From: an uncultured Acidimicrobiales bacterium
GTDB lineage: Bacteria; Actinomycetota; Acidimicrobiia; Acidimicrobiales; SZUA-35
Direction: 5' to 3'
Length of the DNA: 64,000 nucleotides
Assembly (NCBI GenBank): GCA_938021675.1
Contig: CALIFY010000024.1
Coordinates: 1-64,000, forward strand
This document shows positions 44,496 through 52,686 of the stretch, piece after piece. The position numbers were made by a program, and so were the translations under genes. The notes below the pieces were generated by a model. It was not told where the DNA came from. It made no database searches and saw only the letters and a program-made list of their open reading frames with translations. Position 1 is the first letter of the stretch. Each line of letters begins with the position of its first letter.

Positions 44496-45734
44496 TCATG
44501 TTCGAAGCCTCTCTGCCAGGTTGGTGATTACCGATTCGGCGGCTGCCAGGTCGGTCGGCGCACTGTAGAGCTGCGATCGAGCCCGGTCCACCAGTTCGGC
44601 AAGGTCCATATCTTCGGCCCGGCCCGAGGCAGCAATTTTGGCTGAGTAGGCCTGAAGCCGGCCGCGCAGCTCATCACGGCGATGGAGCGGTCGCCGATTG
44701 GTTTCCTCTGCCCTCGTTAGCTGATTCTCCAACTTCCTCGCCGAACTCAACCACGAATCGAGCAACGCTCGCTTTTGCGTCCAGGCCTTCGTCGCCGCGT
44801 TTTCAAACAATGCATCAAGGCGAGCCGCCATGCCGTCGGGCCCATCGAGCAGTGCCGGTCCGGGGACCCGAGCCAGACCTTGCGGGTTGTCGATCTTGGC
44901 TCCCGACTCGACGAATGCGGCCTCGGCTCTGGCCCGCAGCACCCGCAGCGACGCCAACAGTTCCTCGGTCGCATTCAGGTCGGCATCGAGGTTGTCGTGG
45001 CCGGTACGAAGCGCAGCCATCTGGCTTGCCGCCTTCGCTACCTGGGCGTCGAGATTCGGCCCGTCCTCGACCTTGACGCTGGCTGGATCCGACATCAGCC
45101 TGTCGGCCAAGTCATCGGCCAACGCTGCGGCCCGGCCGATCAACGGTTCGATGACGCCGAGCTGGCGGGCCTCTTCCTCCAACCGCGCAATCGTGGTTCT
45201 CGCCGCGTCGACCCGAGGAAGGACCGATACCCACAGTTGATCGACTTCGGCCACCGCGCTGCGAATGGCGTCATATCGGCGGCGAATGTGGTCGAGGGTT
45301 TCACCGATCGAGTAATTGCGGGGCGTGCCTCCGGCCAGTGCCGTCACTGCGAACCATCTGTCGGTCAAAAGCCGATGTAACTCCGCTCCGGCCGCGCCGG
45401 TTGTCCCCTTTGTGTCGGCGTGATTCCGGATGACCCCAAGATGGGCCTCAGCGGCCTGGATAAGCGGCCAAAGATCGCCGGCCTGGCGGGCAGCCTCGCC
45501 GTACCGCCTCGCCGTGTCGCCGGTGAGCGTCGCATCCTTCAACATCAGGTAGGAGGGAGATTGCTCGATCTCCGATACCCCGAGCTGAAACCCGTCGAGC
45601 GACAACTCGTAGTGGTCGAGCGTGCTGATCAGGTCGGGAGACCCCCGACCGACGCCGGCGGTTCTCGTCTGGCCCCCGTCAGGTGGTGGACCAGAAGACG
45701 GAGGAAAATGAGGTGGGGGAAGATGAGACGGCAC
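44496..45734 (-). CDS. Helical/coiled-coil protein of the PknG-type cluster
   Basis: The 412-residue soluble protein has a Pro-rich N-terminus (HLPPPHFPPSSGPPP) and is otherwise almost entirely helical with long heptad-like stretches (about 130-200 and 220-400). No enzymatic motifs are seen. It lies 73 bp upstream of the kinase on the same strand and starts the kinase-phosphatase-VWA-FHA run. Its position suggests a scaffold or substrate of the kinase, and comparable helical proteins accompany PknG-type kinases in other actinobacteria as I recall. The start ATG 45734 lies at the edge of the divergent promoter region. Confidence 0.7.
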   Translation of the reverse strand: MPSHLPPPHFPPSSGPPPDGGQTRTAGVGRGSPDLISTLDHYELSLDGFQLGVSEIEQSPSYLMLKDATLTGDTARRYGEAARQAGDLWPLIQAAEAHLGVIRNHADTKGTTGAAGAELHRLLTDRWFAVTALAGGTPRNYSIGETLDHIRRRYDAIRSAVAEVDQLWVSVLPRVDAARTTIARLEEEARQLGVIEPLIGRAAALADDLADRLMSDPASVKVEDGPNLDAQVAKAASQMAALRTGHDNLDADLNATEELLASLRVLRARAEAAFVESGAKIDNPQGLARVPGPALLDGPDGMAARLDALFENAATKAWTQKRALLDSWLSSARKLENQLTRAEETNRRPLHRRDELRGRLQAYSAKIAASGRAEDMDLAELVDRARSQLYSAPTDLAAAESVITNLAERLRT

Positions 45735-45874
45735 TGACCGTCGAGCTTAGCTCCGTTCTTTCAACTGATAACCGACGGAGCGCCGCCCTTCACTTCTTTC
45801 CCGACCCCCCGTCGCCCGTCTCGGGTGGTCGCAGGTACCAGCTGGCGTTACCAGACCAGCGAACCTCTCCCCGC

Positions 45875-45918
45875 TCGTTGCAGTGCTGATACCCGTTCGT
45901 TGCAGTGCTGATACCCGT
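45875..45918. repeat. Two adjacent 22-bp direct repeats in the divergent promoter region
   Basis: The 22 bases at 45875-45896 are repeated exactly at 45897-45918 (core GCAGTGCTGATACCCGT), and a degenerate third copy begins at 45919. They lie between the coiled-coil gene (minus) and the GlnX-like gene (plus), 64 bases before the latter's ATG. Tandem sites at such a place could bind a regulator of both arms of the cluster. Confidence 0.6.
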
Positions 45919-45981
45919 TCATTGCGGTGCTCGTCACCTGGTGATTGTCTCATCGTAGTTTCCACTATCGTGATCATCGAT

Positions 45982-47316
45982 ATGACCGCGGTCTCAAAAC
46001 CTCCGCTCCCACCGGCCGACATCAATCCGCCGGCGGCAGCGCCTACCCCATTGAAGTCGCGAGCCCTTCGCCCCCGAAGCTCTTCGCCCGCCAAAGGGAC
46101 CACCCCAAGCTTCCTTCGACGGTGGAATGTCGTCTTGCTGGCCCTGGTCGCCGCCTTTGCCGTCGTCGGATCGGCCGCCAGTCTTGTCATGCGCTCAGCG
46201 TCTGAGACGACGGCAAACAATACGGCGCCAGCGCTCATCGGGATCCAAAGCCTGTTCGCCAGCGTGGCCGAGGCCAACACTGCCTCGACCGCGGCGTTCT
46301 TGGCTCAACGCACCGATTCGACCGACCGGGTAAACCGCAATCTCTACTACGACGCCATCCGTCGAGCGAGCGAACAGACCGAAGAGGTCTCCGCCATCTT
46401 TGGCGACGACCCAGCCGCCCACCGGGCCTTAAAGAACACCGGGATCTCACTCAATACATACAGCGGCCAGATCGAGGCAGCCAGGGTGGCAAACGCCAAC
46501 GACCTTCCCGGTGCCGACGAACAACTACGACAAGCGCTCAGCGTTGTCCAAAACGACGTCGGCCAGTCGGTAGCAACCGTGAACGCCCGCGGCCAGCTTC
46601 ACCTCGACGAAGAACGCAACACCGGTCTCATTCTCACCATCTTGGCCATCATCCTTGGGGTGATCACGGTTTTGGCTTTACTTCGGGCCCAGATTGGTCT
46701 GCTGCAGCGAACCAACCGGATCCTTAACCCACTTCTGGTGTTGGCCACCGCGCTGATCTTGATCGTTCTCGGCTACCTGATCATCGGGCCAGCGACCCGA
46801 TCGAGAGCACTCGACGACGCAGCGTCCGGAGGGCTTACCGCAATAGAGACCACGTCCGATATTCAGACCGCGGCGTTCGAACTCCAGTCGGAACTCAGCC
46901 TGCGATTACTCGAAGAAGACCGGGCCGATCTCACATCGCTGTTCGCCCAAGTCGATGCCGATCTCGATCGCCTGGCCAACGGCGCAGACTCCGATCGTGA
47001 GCGGGCGGCGGCCGAAACACTCCGAATCCGTTGGGTGCGGTACCAGAACGTGGCCAGATCGATCGAGGACCAAGCCGATCGAGGCGACCTCGACGCGGCC
47101 ATCGAACAGTTCCGAGGCGAGGGCCTCGCTGCGTTTAACGGGTTGAACACCGCGATCGAAAGTGTGTTGTCCGACAACCGAACCCAGTTCATCTCCGGTG
47201 TCGACCGGGCAGCCAGCGCCGTCGGCACCACCCCATTCCTCACCATCATCCTTCCCGTGCTCGCCGCCCTCGCTATCCTTCTCGCAATTCAGCGCAGACT
47301 CGGGGAATACCGTTGA
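45982..47316 (+). CDS. GlnX-like four-span membrane sensor/transducer
   Basis: I choose ATG 45982 (444 residues). After a Pro/Ser/Arg-rich cytoplasmic N-terminus come a helix at about 49-70, an extracellular helical domain (about 71-213), helices at about 214-235 and 248-270, a second extracellular helical domain (about 271-418), and a last helix at about 420-440. There is no catalytic domain. Mycobacterial GlnX, encoded beside PknG and GlnH, has the same four-span plan and passes the signal from the binding lipoprotein to the kinase. The next gene, a binding lipoprotein, overlaps the stop (TTGA), so the two are coupled. I infer a sensory pair acting on the divergent kinase. Confidence 0.75.
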   Translation: MTAVSKPPLPPADINPPAAAPTPLKSRALRPRSSSPAKGTTPSFLRRWNVVLLALVAAFAVVGSAASLVMRSASETTANNTAPALIGIQSLFASVAEANTASTAAFLAQRTDSTDRVNRNLYYDAIRRASEQTEEVSAIFGDDPAAHRALKNTGISLNTYSGQIEAARVANANDLPGADEQLRQALSVVQNDVGQSVATVNARGQLHLDEERNTGLILTILAIILGVITVLALLRAQIGLLQRTNRILNPLLVLATALILIVLGYLIIGPATRSRALDDAASGGLTAIETTSDIQTAAFELQSELSLRLLEEDRADLTSLFAQVDADLDRLANGADSDRERAAAETLRIRWVRYQNVARSIEDQADRGDLDAAIEQFRGEGLAAFNGLNTAIESVLSDNRTQFISGVDRAASAVGTTPFLTIILPVLAALAILLAIQRRLGEYR

Positions 47317-48485
47317 TCGGACGTCGCATCAACAACCGAAACGATCGACAGCTCAGCCGTCGACGCTTTTTGGCACTAGCTGGCGCCGCCGGATTGGCTG
47401 CCTGCACCGATACCAGCCGTCCGACCCAGTTCGACCTTGGGGGCAGCTTCCAAGCCCGAGTTCTCAATTGGGACAAGTACATCGATGTCGGCGCCGATGA
47501 TGACCTCTTCTATCCGGGGGGAACGCTGGACAGCATCCGTTCGCTCGGCGTCACCATCGACTACAGCGAGTCATACGAGGACAACTACTCCGGTTTCGAT
47601 TTGATCGTGTCACAGGCGGTCAATACCTCCCCACCGGAATACGACATCGTCGTCCCCACCAACTGGCGAGCGGCTCAAATGATCGAAAACGGGTGGGCGG
47701 AACCCCTTCCCATCGAGGTCATCCCAAACCACGCCAACATCGACCCCGCCTTCCTCACGAACGCCTGGGACCGTGGCAGCCGATTCCAGATGCCATGGCA
47801 GGCCGGCATCACCGGCATCGCATACGACCCGATGCTGACTGGACGACCGCTCAATTCCGTCGAAGACCTATTCGCCGCCGATCTAGCCGGCAAGGTGGGC
47901 TTCATCGGCGAAATGCGGGAAGCCGTTGGACTCACGATGCTGGCCAACGGCGCTGACCCGTCGCGGCCAACATTGGCGACGGCAGAGGCCGGGCTCGAAC
48001 GGGTCATCGACGCCATCGAGAGCGGGCAGGTCGGAGCCGTAACATTCGAGGACTTTGCCGAAAAGCTCCGCACCGGTGAATTGGCTGCGGCCATGGCCTG
48101 GTCTGGCGACACCGCACTTCTTCAAGCGGACAGACCCGACATTGAATTCATCGTTCCCGACGAGGGCGCTATCCAGTGGTTCGACACCATGGTTATCCCA
48201 GCAGGAGCGGAGAACGTGGCGGCGGCTGGCGCGTTCATGGATTTCGTCTACGACCCGACGAACGCGGCCAGGATCACCGAATTCGTCCAGTTCATGTCAC
48301 CGGTGATGGGGGTGCAGGAAATCCTGGCCGGCCGAGGGGGCGCCAGCGCCGAACTAGCGAGCAACCCGGTGTTGTTCCCCGATGACACAGCACGAGCCCG
48401 TCTCTTCACCTGGGGCGGCTTGTCGGCCGAGGAGGAAACGGCGCTCGATGATCGGTACCTTCCCTTCGTACCTTCAGATCCGTAG
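47313..48485 (+). CDS. PotD-like (polyamine-type) substrate-binding Tat lipoprotein
   Basis: Start TTG at 47313 lies in the preceding stop (TTGA). The 390-residue protein has a twin-arginine signal (SRRRFLALAGAAGLAAC) with lipobox Cys31, so it is a lipid-anchored extracellular protein. It has a class D periplasmic-binding fold like PotD/PotF: LNWDKYI at the start, DIVVPTNW near 111, and MREAVGLTML near 201. The pocket residues of PotD seem to be kept or conservatively changed: Trp53, Glu203, Trp263, Trp289 and Asp291. No permease or ATPase gene is nearby, which argues for sensing rather than transport, in the place held by GlnH in the mycobacterial pathway. Confidence 0.83.
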   Translation: MIGRRINNRNDRQLSRRRFLALAGAAGLAACTDTSRPTQFDLGGSFQARVLNWDKYIDVGADDDLFYPGGTLDSIRSLGVTIDYSESYEDNYSGFDLIVSQAVNTSPPEYDIVVPTNWRAAQMIENGWAEPLPIEVIPNHANIDPAFLTNAWDRGSRFQMPWQAGITGIAYDPMLTGRPLNSVEDLFAADLAGKVGFIGEMREAVGLTMLANGADPSRPTLATAEAGLERVIDAIESGQVGAVTFEDFAEKLRTGELAAAMAWSGDTALLQADRPDIEFIVPDEGAIQWFDTMVIPAGAENVAAAGAFMDFVYDPTNAARITEFVQFMSPVMGVQEILAGRGGASAELASNPVLFPDDTARARLFTWGGLSAEEETALDDRYLPFVPSDP

Positions 48486-48560
48486 GCTCTCCTGCTGATC
48501 CGCAGGCTTTCCTGCTGATCCGCAGGCTTTCCTGGTGATCCGCAGGCTTTCCTTCTGAGG
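48481..48560. repeat. Four tandem copies of a 20-bp unit
   Basis: Copies at 48481-48500, 48501-48520, 48521-48540 and 48541-48560 share CGCAGGCTTTCCTGCTGATC, with two changes in the first copy, one in the third and a diverged end in the fourth. The array begins in the last codons of the binding-lipoprotein gene and ends 1 base before the GTG of the decarboxylase, so it fills the whole spacer. Confidence 0.8.
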
Positions 48561-48561
48561 G

Positions 48562-50010
48562 GTGCCGAACGACCGATGGGTGAATCCCGACCCGGGCTAC
48601 ACGACTCTTACCGGACCGAGCCATAACGTAAACGGGGCCGATTACGCCATGATGCACGACTACACCGACGATACCGACCGGTTGGCCGACGAGATCGTGG
48701 AGCTCGCCCGTTGGCGGACCCGTCTCGACCCCATCCCGCTCGGCACGGCCAGGACCGCCGATGAACTCGTGGAACTCGTCGGAGCGACGATTACCGCTGA
48801 AGGAATCGGTGGCCATCAGGCTCTCGCCATCTTTCGCGATGTGTTGGCCCCTTCCTGCCTGTCGGTCGACTACACGAAATACCTGTCGTTCGTTCCCGCG
48901 GCACCAACCGAGGCTGCGGTGTTGTTCGACCTCGTGGTCGGCGCATTCTCCATCTACGGCGGTTCGTGGATCGAAGGAGCGGGTTCGACCCATGCCGAGA
49001 ACGAGGCGATCAGGTGGTTAGCCGATCTCGCCGGGTTGTCGAGCACCGCCGGCGGCGTGTTCGTTCCCGGAGGCACGATCGGCAATCTGTCGGCGATGGT
49101 CGGCGCCAGAGGCGCGGCCGAACAACGACTGGCCGAGGCCGGCCACCCTCGGCCAGATCGGTGGGCCTTCGTCGTTTCGGCCACCGCTCATTCGTCGATC
49201 CCGTCGGCGGCCGCGGTCATGGATGCCGATCTCATCGCCGTCCAAACCGATGAGCAGCGGCGACTCACCGGAGACGGCGTCGCCGCTGCGTTAGAGGAGC
49301 ACGGTCACCGGGTGGCCGGTGTCGTAGCCACCGCCGGCGCAACGAATCTCGGAGTCATCGACGACCTCCAGTCGATCGGCGTCGTGTGCAGAGAACGTGG
49401 CGTGTTTTTCCATGTCGACGCGGCCTATGGCGGCGCAGCCCTGGCCGCACCATCGGTCCGACCGCAGTTCGACGGTATCGAGCACGCCGACTCCATCATC
49501 ATCGACCCCCATAAATGGCTGTTCGCCCCGTTCGATTGTTGCGCCCTTCTGTGGCGAGATCCAGACCAGGCGAGGGCGGTCCACGCCCAACATGCTGGCT
49601 ACCTCTCGTTTCTCGACGCCTACGGCGATTGGAACCCGAGCGATTTCGCTATCCATTTGACCCGCAGAGCCCGTGGCTTACCGTTTTGGTTCTCCCTCGC
49701 CACCTATGGAACGGACGCATACGCCGAGGCGATCCAGATCACCCTCGACCTCGCCATCGAGGCCGGTCGACGTATCGAGGCCGCACCCCACCTCGAACTG
49801 GTGTGGGAACCGACGCTGAGCATCGTGGTGTTTCGCCGGATCGGTTGGGACCCCGATCAGTACCAGGCGTGGACCGAAGCCATGTTGGCCGACGGGGCGG
49901 CGTTCGTCGTCCCCAGCCGGCATGACGGCGAGCCGGTCTTTCGATTCTGCTTCGTCAATCCCCGAACGACCGTCGACCAGATCGACGAAATCATCGACGC
50001 GCTGGCCTGA
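48562..50010 (+). CDS. PLP-dependent group II amino-acid decarboxylase
   Basis: The 482-residue enzyme belongs to the aromatic-L-amino-acid/glutamate decarboxylase group: GVFVPGGTIGNLSAM near 170, HVDAAYGG near 290 (Asp for the pyridine nitrogen) and the Schiff-base Lys in IDPHKWLF near 318. These enzymes decarboxylate tyrosine, tryptophan, DOPA, glutamate, aspartate or 2,4-diaminobutyrate. The substrate cannot be fixed from sequence. Start GTG 48562 overlaps a GAGGGG site; a later ATG pair at 48649 is the alternative. It follows the polyamine-type binding protein across a 20-bp tandem repeat, so a link between the decarboxylation product and the sensor is worth considering. Confidence 0.85.
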   Translation: MPNDRWVNPDPGYTTLTGPSHNVNGADYAMMHDYTDDTDRLADEIVELARWRTRLDPIPLGTARTADELVELVGATITAEGIGGHQALAIFRDVLAPSCLSVDYTKYLSFVPAAPTEAAVLFDLVVGAFSIYGGSWIEGAGSTHAENEAIRWLADLAGLSSTAGGVFVPGGTIGNLSAMVGARGAAEQRLAEAGHPRPDRWAFVVSATAHSSIPSAAAVMDADLIAVQTDEQRRLTGDGVAAALEEHGHRVAGVVATAGATNLGVIDDLQSIGVVCRERGVFFHVDAAYGGAALAAPSVRPQFDGIEHADSIIIDPHKWLFAPFDCCALLWRDPDQARAVHAQHAGYLSFLDAYGDWNPSDFAIHLTRRARGLPFWFSLATYGTDAYAEAIQITLDLAIEAGRRIEAAPHLELVWEPTLSIVVFRRIGWDPDQYQAWTEAMLADGAAFVVPSRHDGEPVFRFCFVNPRTTVDQIDEIIDALA

Positions 50011-50083
50011 CCAAACCCTGACCGGCCACGGCCCGATCTCAGGGGCAGCTCAGGGTTCGCCCCCATTGTCCGCCCGCGTCGTT

Positions 50084-50099
50084 TCGAAGTACGTTTCGA
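50084..50099. promoter_or_regulatory. SOS-box-like palindrome before a membrane protein gene
   Basis: TCGAAGTACGTTTCGA matches the actinobacterial LexA box TCGAAC-4-GTTCGA at 10 of 12 defined positions and ends 2 bases before the ATG at 50102. A repressor bound here would block transcription or initiation. The match is imperfect and single, so this is tentative. Confidence 0.35.
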
Positions 50100-50101
50100 A
50101 A

Positions 50102-51193
50102 ATGACCCGATCGACGCGGCGAGAAGATGGCATCACACTGGTATTGGCCTTGTGGACGCTGGTCGGTCTTCTGGTCGACGCGTACTTTCACTCCACCGAC
50201 CCTGGCCTTGAATCGTTCTGGACTCCATGGCACGCCTTGTTCTACTCGGGCTTTACCGCGACGGCAGCATGGATCGGATGGATGGCGCTGTCCCGTCAAA
50301 AGGGGGTTGGAAACTGGTTCGATTGGGCGCCGGTCGGCTACCGACCAGCCATGGTTGGCCTGGTCATCTTCGCCGCCGGCGGCATTGGCGACGCTATCTG
50401 GCACTCTATATATGGGGTTGAAACCAGCATCGATGCCCTCCTGAGTCCTACCCACCTCCTGCTGTTCGCCGGGCTGCTTCTGATTCTCTCCGCACCGTTC
50501 CGGTCGGCCTGGCTCCAGTTCGAGGTCACCCGACCAAGCCTGGGCTGGTTCCTCGTCCCGTTGCTGTCGTTGTCGCTCACCACGTCGGTGATTGCGTTCG
50601 TATTCTTCTACGCCTGGGCACCGTCGCTCTCTGGACTCATGTCGTTTCCCTATGACCCGAATGGCGACGAGTTCCCGGCCGAACACGCGGTGATAACCAT
50701 CATGCTGTCGACGTTCATCGCCTTCGTGCCCCTGATGCTGGCATCTCGTCGCTGGCGCCTTCCCTTCGGCACGGCCTCCATCTTCCTGCCCTTCATCGGG
50801 CTCACCATCTCGCTCGGATTCGACGAAGACTTCATCGGCATCCCGGCCCTTCTCGCCGCAGGACTGGCAGCTGACGGCCTCATTTCGATAGGGGCTCCAC
50901 GGTCTGTCGTTACCGCCGCCCCGCCTTTGGTCTTGTGGTCGGCATTCTTCGCCGTCGTGTCGACCACCGACGCTGGTCTCGGGTTGACCCCGGAGATCTG
51001 GGGTGGCTCGATCGTGCTGTCTTCCATGGTGATGCTGGGAATCGAAGTCGTGCAGCGCTGCAGTGAACAGACAGCTCGACTCGTCGATCTGTCGCTACAC
51101 GACATCTCCCCCATCGAACCCGGCATCGATACCGTCGGGGCGAGAGCTGGAAGGGAAGCCGATCAGCTCACCGGACACCCAATCGATAGCTGA
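50102..51193 (+). CDS. Multi-span membrane protein, unknown function
   Basis: Start ATG 50102 gives 363 residues. There are about 9-10 hydrophobic helices and conserved-looking acidic and histidine residues in or near membrane segments (VDAYFHSTDPGLESFWTPWHALFYS; GGIGDAIWHSIYG; PTHLLLFAG). His/Asp/Glu in such places suggest a metal or quinone site, but I know no family with certainty; similar uncharacterised proteins occur in actinobacteria as I recall. The gene has an SOS-box-like palindrome immediately upstream and converges on meaB, 3 bp away. It follows the decarboxylase by 91 bp. Confidence 0.6.
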   Translation: MTRSTRREDGITLVLALWTLVGLLVDAYFHSTDPGLESFWTPWHALFYSGFTATAAWIGWMALSRQKGVGNWFDWAPVGYRPAMVGLVIFAAGGIGDAIWHSIYGVETSIDALLSPTHLLLFAGLLLILSAPFRSAWLQFEVTRPSLGWFLVPLLSLSLTTSVIAFVFFYAWAPSLSGLMSFPYDPNGDEFPAEHAVITIMLSTFIAFVPLMLASRRWRLPFGTASIFLPFIGLTISLGFDEDFIGIPALLAAGLAADGLISIGAPRSVVTAAPPLVLWSAFFAVVSTTDAGLGLTPEIWGGSIVLSSMVMLGIEVVQRCSEQTARLVDLSLHDISPIEPGIDTVGARAGREADQLTGHPIDS

Positions 51194-51196
51194 GGG

Positions 51197-52201
51197 TCAC
51201 CGACGGCCGAGAAGGTGGTCGAGCACCGCAGCGGCAGCTGATGACGGCGACCGGGACGCGTTCTGGGCGTCGGAGACGAGGCGTTCGCCCACTTCGGAAT
51301 AGATGAGGTCGTCGATGCGGGAGTCGAGTGCCTGGTTGAGCGTGGCCCGGATCTCGGCCCGAATGCGGTGACGGCGACGGATGTGGCGCCGACCGAGTTT
51401 CCCCAGGATCTCTAAGTGGTCTGCCACGGCCTGCCAAACGTCTGTCGTGCCATCGCCGTCGATGGCCGAGCACATGACGATGGGGGGACGGTACCCCGAT
51501 CCATCCTCTTGTCCCGTCACGTGGCTCAGATCGAGCATCAGGTCGAGATCGCGCCGGACATCGTCTGCCCCCGGCCGGTCGGCTTTGTTCACCACGAATA
51601 CGTCGGCGACTTCGAGTAAGCCGGCCTTGTTGGCCTGAACGGCATCACCCATCCCCGGCGTCATGACGACAACCGCGGTGTCTGCGGCGCCGACGACGTC
51701 CACCTCGACCTGGCCAACGCCGACGGTCTCGATGATGATCGGGTCATACCCGACCGCATCGAACAACCGAACGGCCTGCGGCACAGCTACCGCAAGACCT
51801 CCAGAGTGACCTCGGGTCGCCATCGAACGAATGAATACGTCATTGGTAGATCTCGTGCCAGAGGGTTCGGTGGACGGAGTGCCTTCCATCCGGATTCTGT
51901 CACCGAGAATGGCACCACCGGTCAGTGGAGACGATGGGTCGACGGCGAGCACCGCGGGCCGCACATCGTTGTCTCGCAAAAGTTCGACCAGCCGACCGGT
52001 CAACGTCGACTTGCCGGAACCCGGCGCACCGGTAATCCCAATCACGTGGGCGGAACCAGCATCTACGTGAGCCAGTTCCCCGATCTCATCGGCCGGCGGC
52101 CCTCCTCGTTCGATGCGGGTGAGCAGCCGGCCAAGAGCCCGACGATCCCCGCCTTTGGCTTCGCGGTACATCTCCTGCACCGGCTGCAGCTGTCGACCCA
52201 T
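51197..52201 (-). CDS. meaB: MeaB/ArgK-type GTPase chaperone of B12-dependent mutase
   Basis: The 334-residue G3E-family GTPase has Walker A GAPGSGKST near residue 57, ILGDRIRM and PSGTRSTNDVFIRSM switch segments, the ETVGVGQ motif near 158 and the base-recognition NKAD near 206. MeaB loads and protects acyl-CoA mutases by gating cobalamin transfer and removing damaged cofactor. It is the third gene of mutase large subunit - B12 subunit - meaB, 6 bp after the B12 subunit stop, which fits this role exactly. Confidence 0.95.
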   Translation of the reverse strand: MGRQLQPVQEMYREAKGGDRRALGRLLTRIERGGPPADEIGELAHVDAGSAHVIGITGAPGSGKSTLTGRLVELLRDNDVRPAVLAVDPSSPLTGGAILGDRIRMEGTPSTEPSGTRSTNDVFIRSMATRGHSGGLAVAVPQAVRLFDAVGYDPIIIETVGVGQVEVDVVGAADTAVVVMTPGMGDAVQANKAGLLEVADVFVVNKADRPGADDVRRDLDLMLDLSHVTGQEDGSGYRPPIVMCSAIDGDGTTDVWQAVADHLEILGKLGRRHIRRRHRIRAEIRATLNQALDSRIDDLIYSEVGERLVSDAQNASRSPSSAAAAVLDHLLGRR

Positions 52202-52207
52202 CTACGC

Positions 52208-52645
52208 TCAGACGCTCGCCGAGACGGCGTCTCGAACGATGGCCGCCACCTCTTCGGCCGACGCACCAGGGCCGATCACCGCCGCAACACCAGCGTCGAG
52301 CATCGGCTGTACGTCGTCTTTTGGCACGATCCCTCCGACGATGATCGGAACTGGCAGCTCGGCCTGGCGAAGCGCCTTGACCATGTTCGGGGCGAGCGTC
52401 ATGTGACCAGCGTTGTGCATGGAAAGCCCGATGGCATCGGCATCTTCTTCCATCACCGCGGTGACGATCGAGTCGGTCGTTTGCCGAAGGCCGAGGTAGA
52501 TCACTTCCATTCCCGCATCCCGAAGAATACGAGCGACGACCTTGATGCCGCGATCATGTCCGTCGAGCCCCAACTTTGCCAGTACCACGCGAAGGGGTAC
52601 GTCGCCTCCGCTCATCGGTTCTTTCGATGGTGTGCGGTCGACCAT
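52208..52645 (-). CDS. Cobalamin-binding small subunit of acyl-CoA mutase
   Basis: The 145-residue stand-alone B12 domain has the base-off ligand motif DGHDRG (Asp-x-His-x-x-Gly; GLDGHDRGIKV), then IGLSMHNAGHM and VGGIVP, the conserved loops that hold the nucleotide tail. It supplies the lower His ligand for adenosylcobalamin in a two-subunit mutase. The start may be ATG 52645 or ATG 52615; the latter is closer to family starts. Gene order, with the large subunit 41 bp upstream and meaB 6 bp downstream, indicates one complex. Confidence 0.92.
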   Translation of the reverse strand: MVDRTPSKEPMSGGDVPLRVVLAKLGLDGHDRGIKVVARILRDAGMEVIYLGLRQTTDSIVTAVMEEDADAIGLSMHNAGHMTLAPNMVKALRQAELPVPIIVGGIVPKDDVQPMLDAGVAAVIGPGASAEEVAAIVRDAVSASV

Positions 52646-52686
52646 GTCGGAAGTCTATGCCAACCGGTTAGCCGCACACCCGACGG

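Noticed and set aside
48481-48560. CRISPR-like array
   Set aside because: The 20-bp units are directly adjacent with no spacers and there are no cas genes, so it is a simple tandem repeat.
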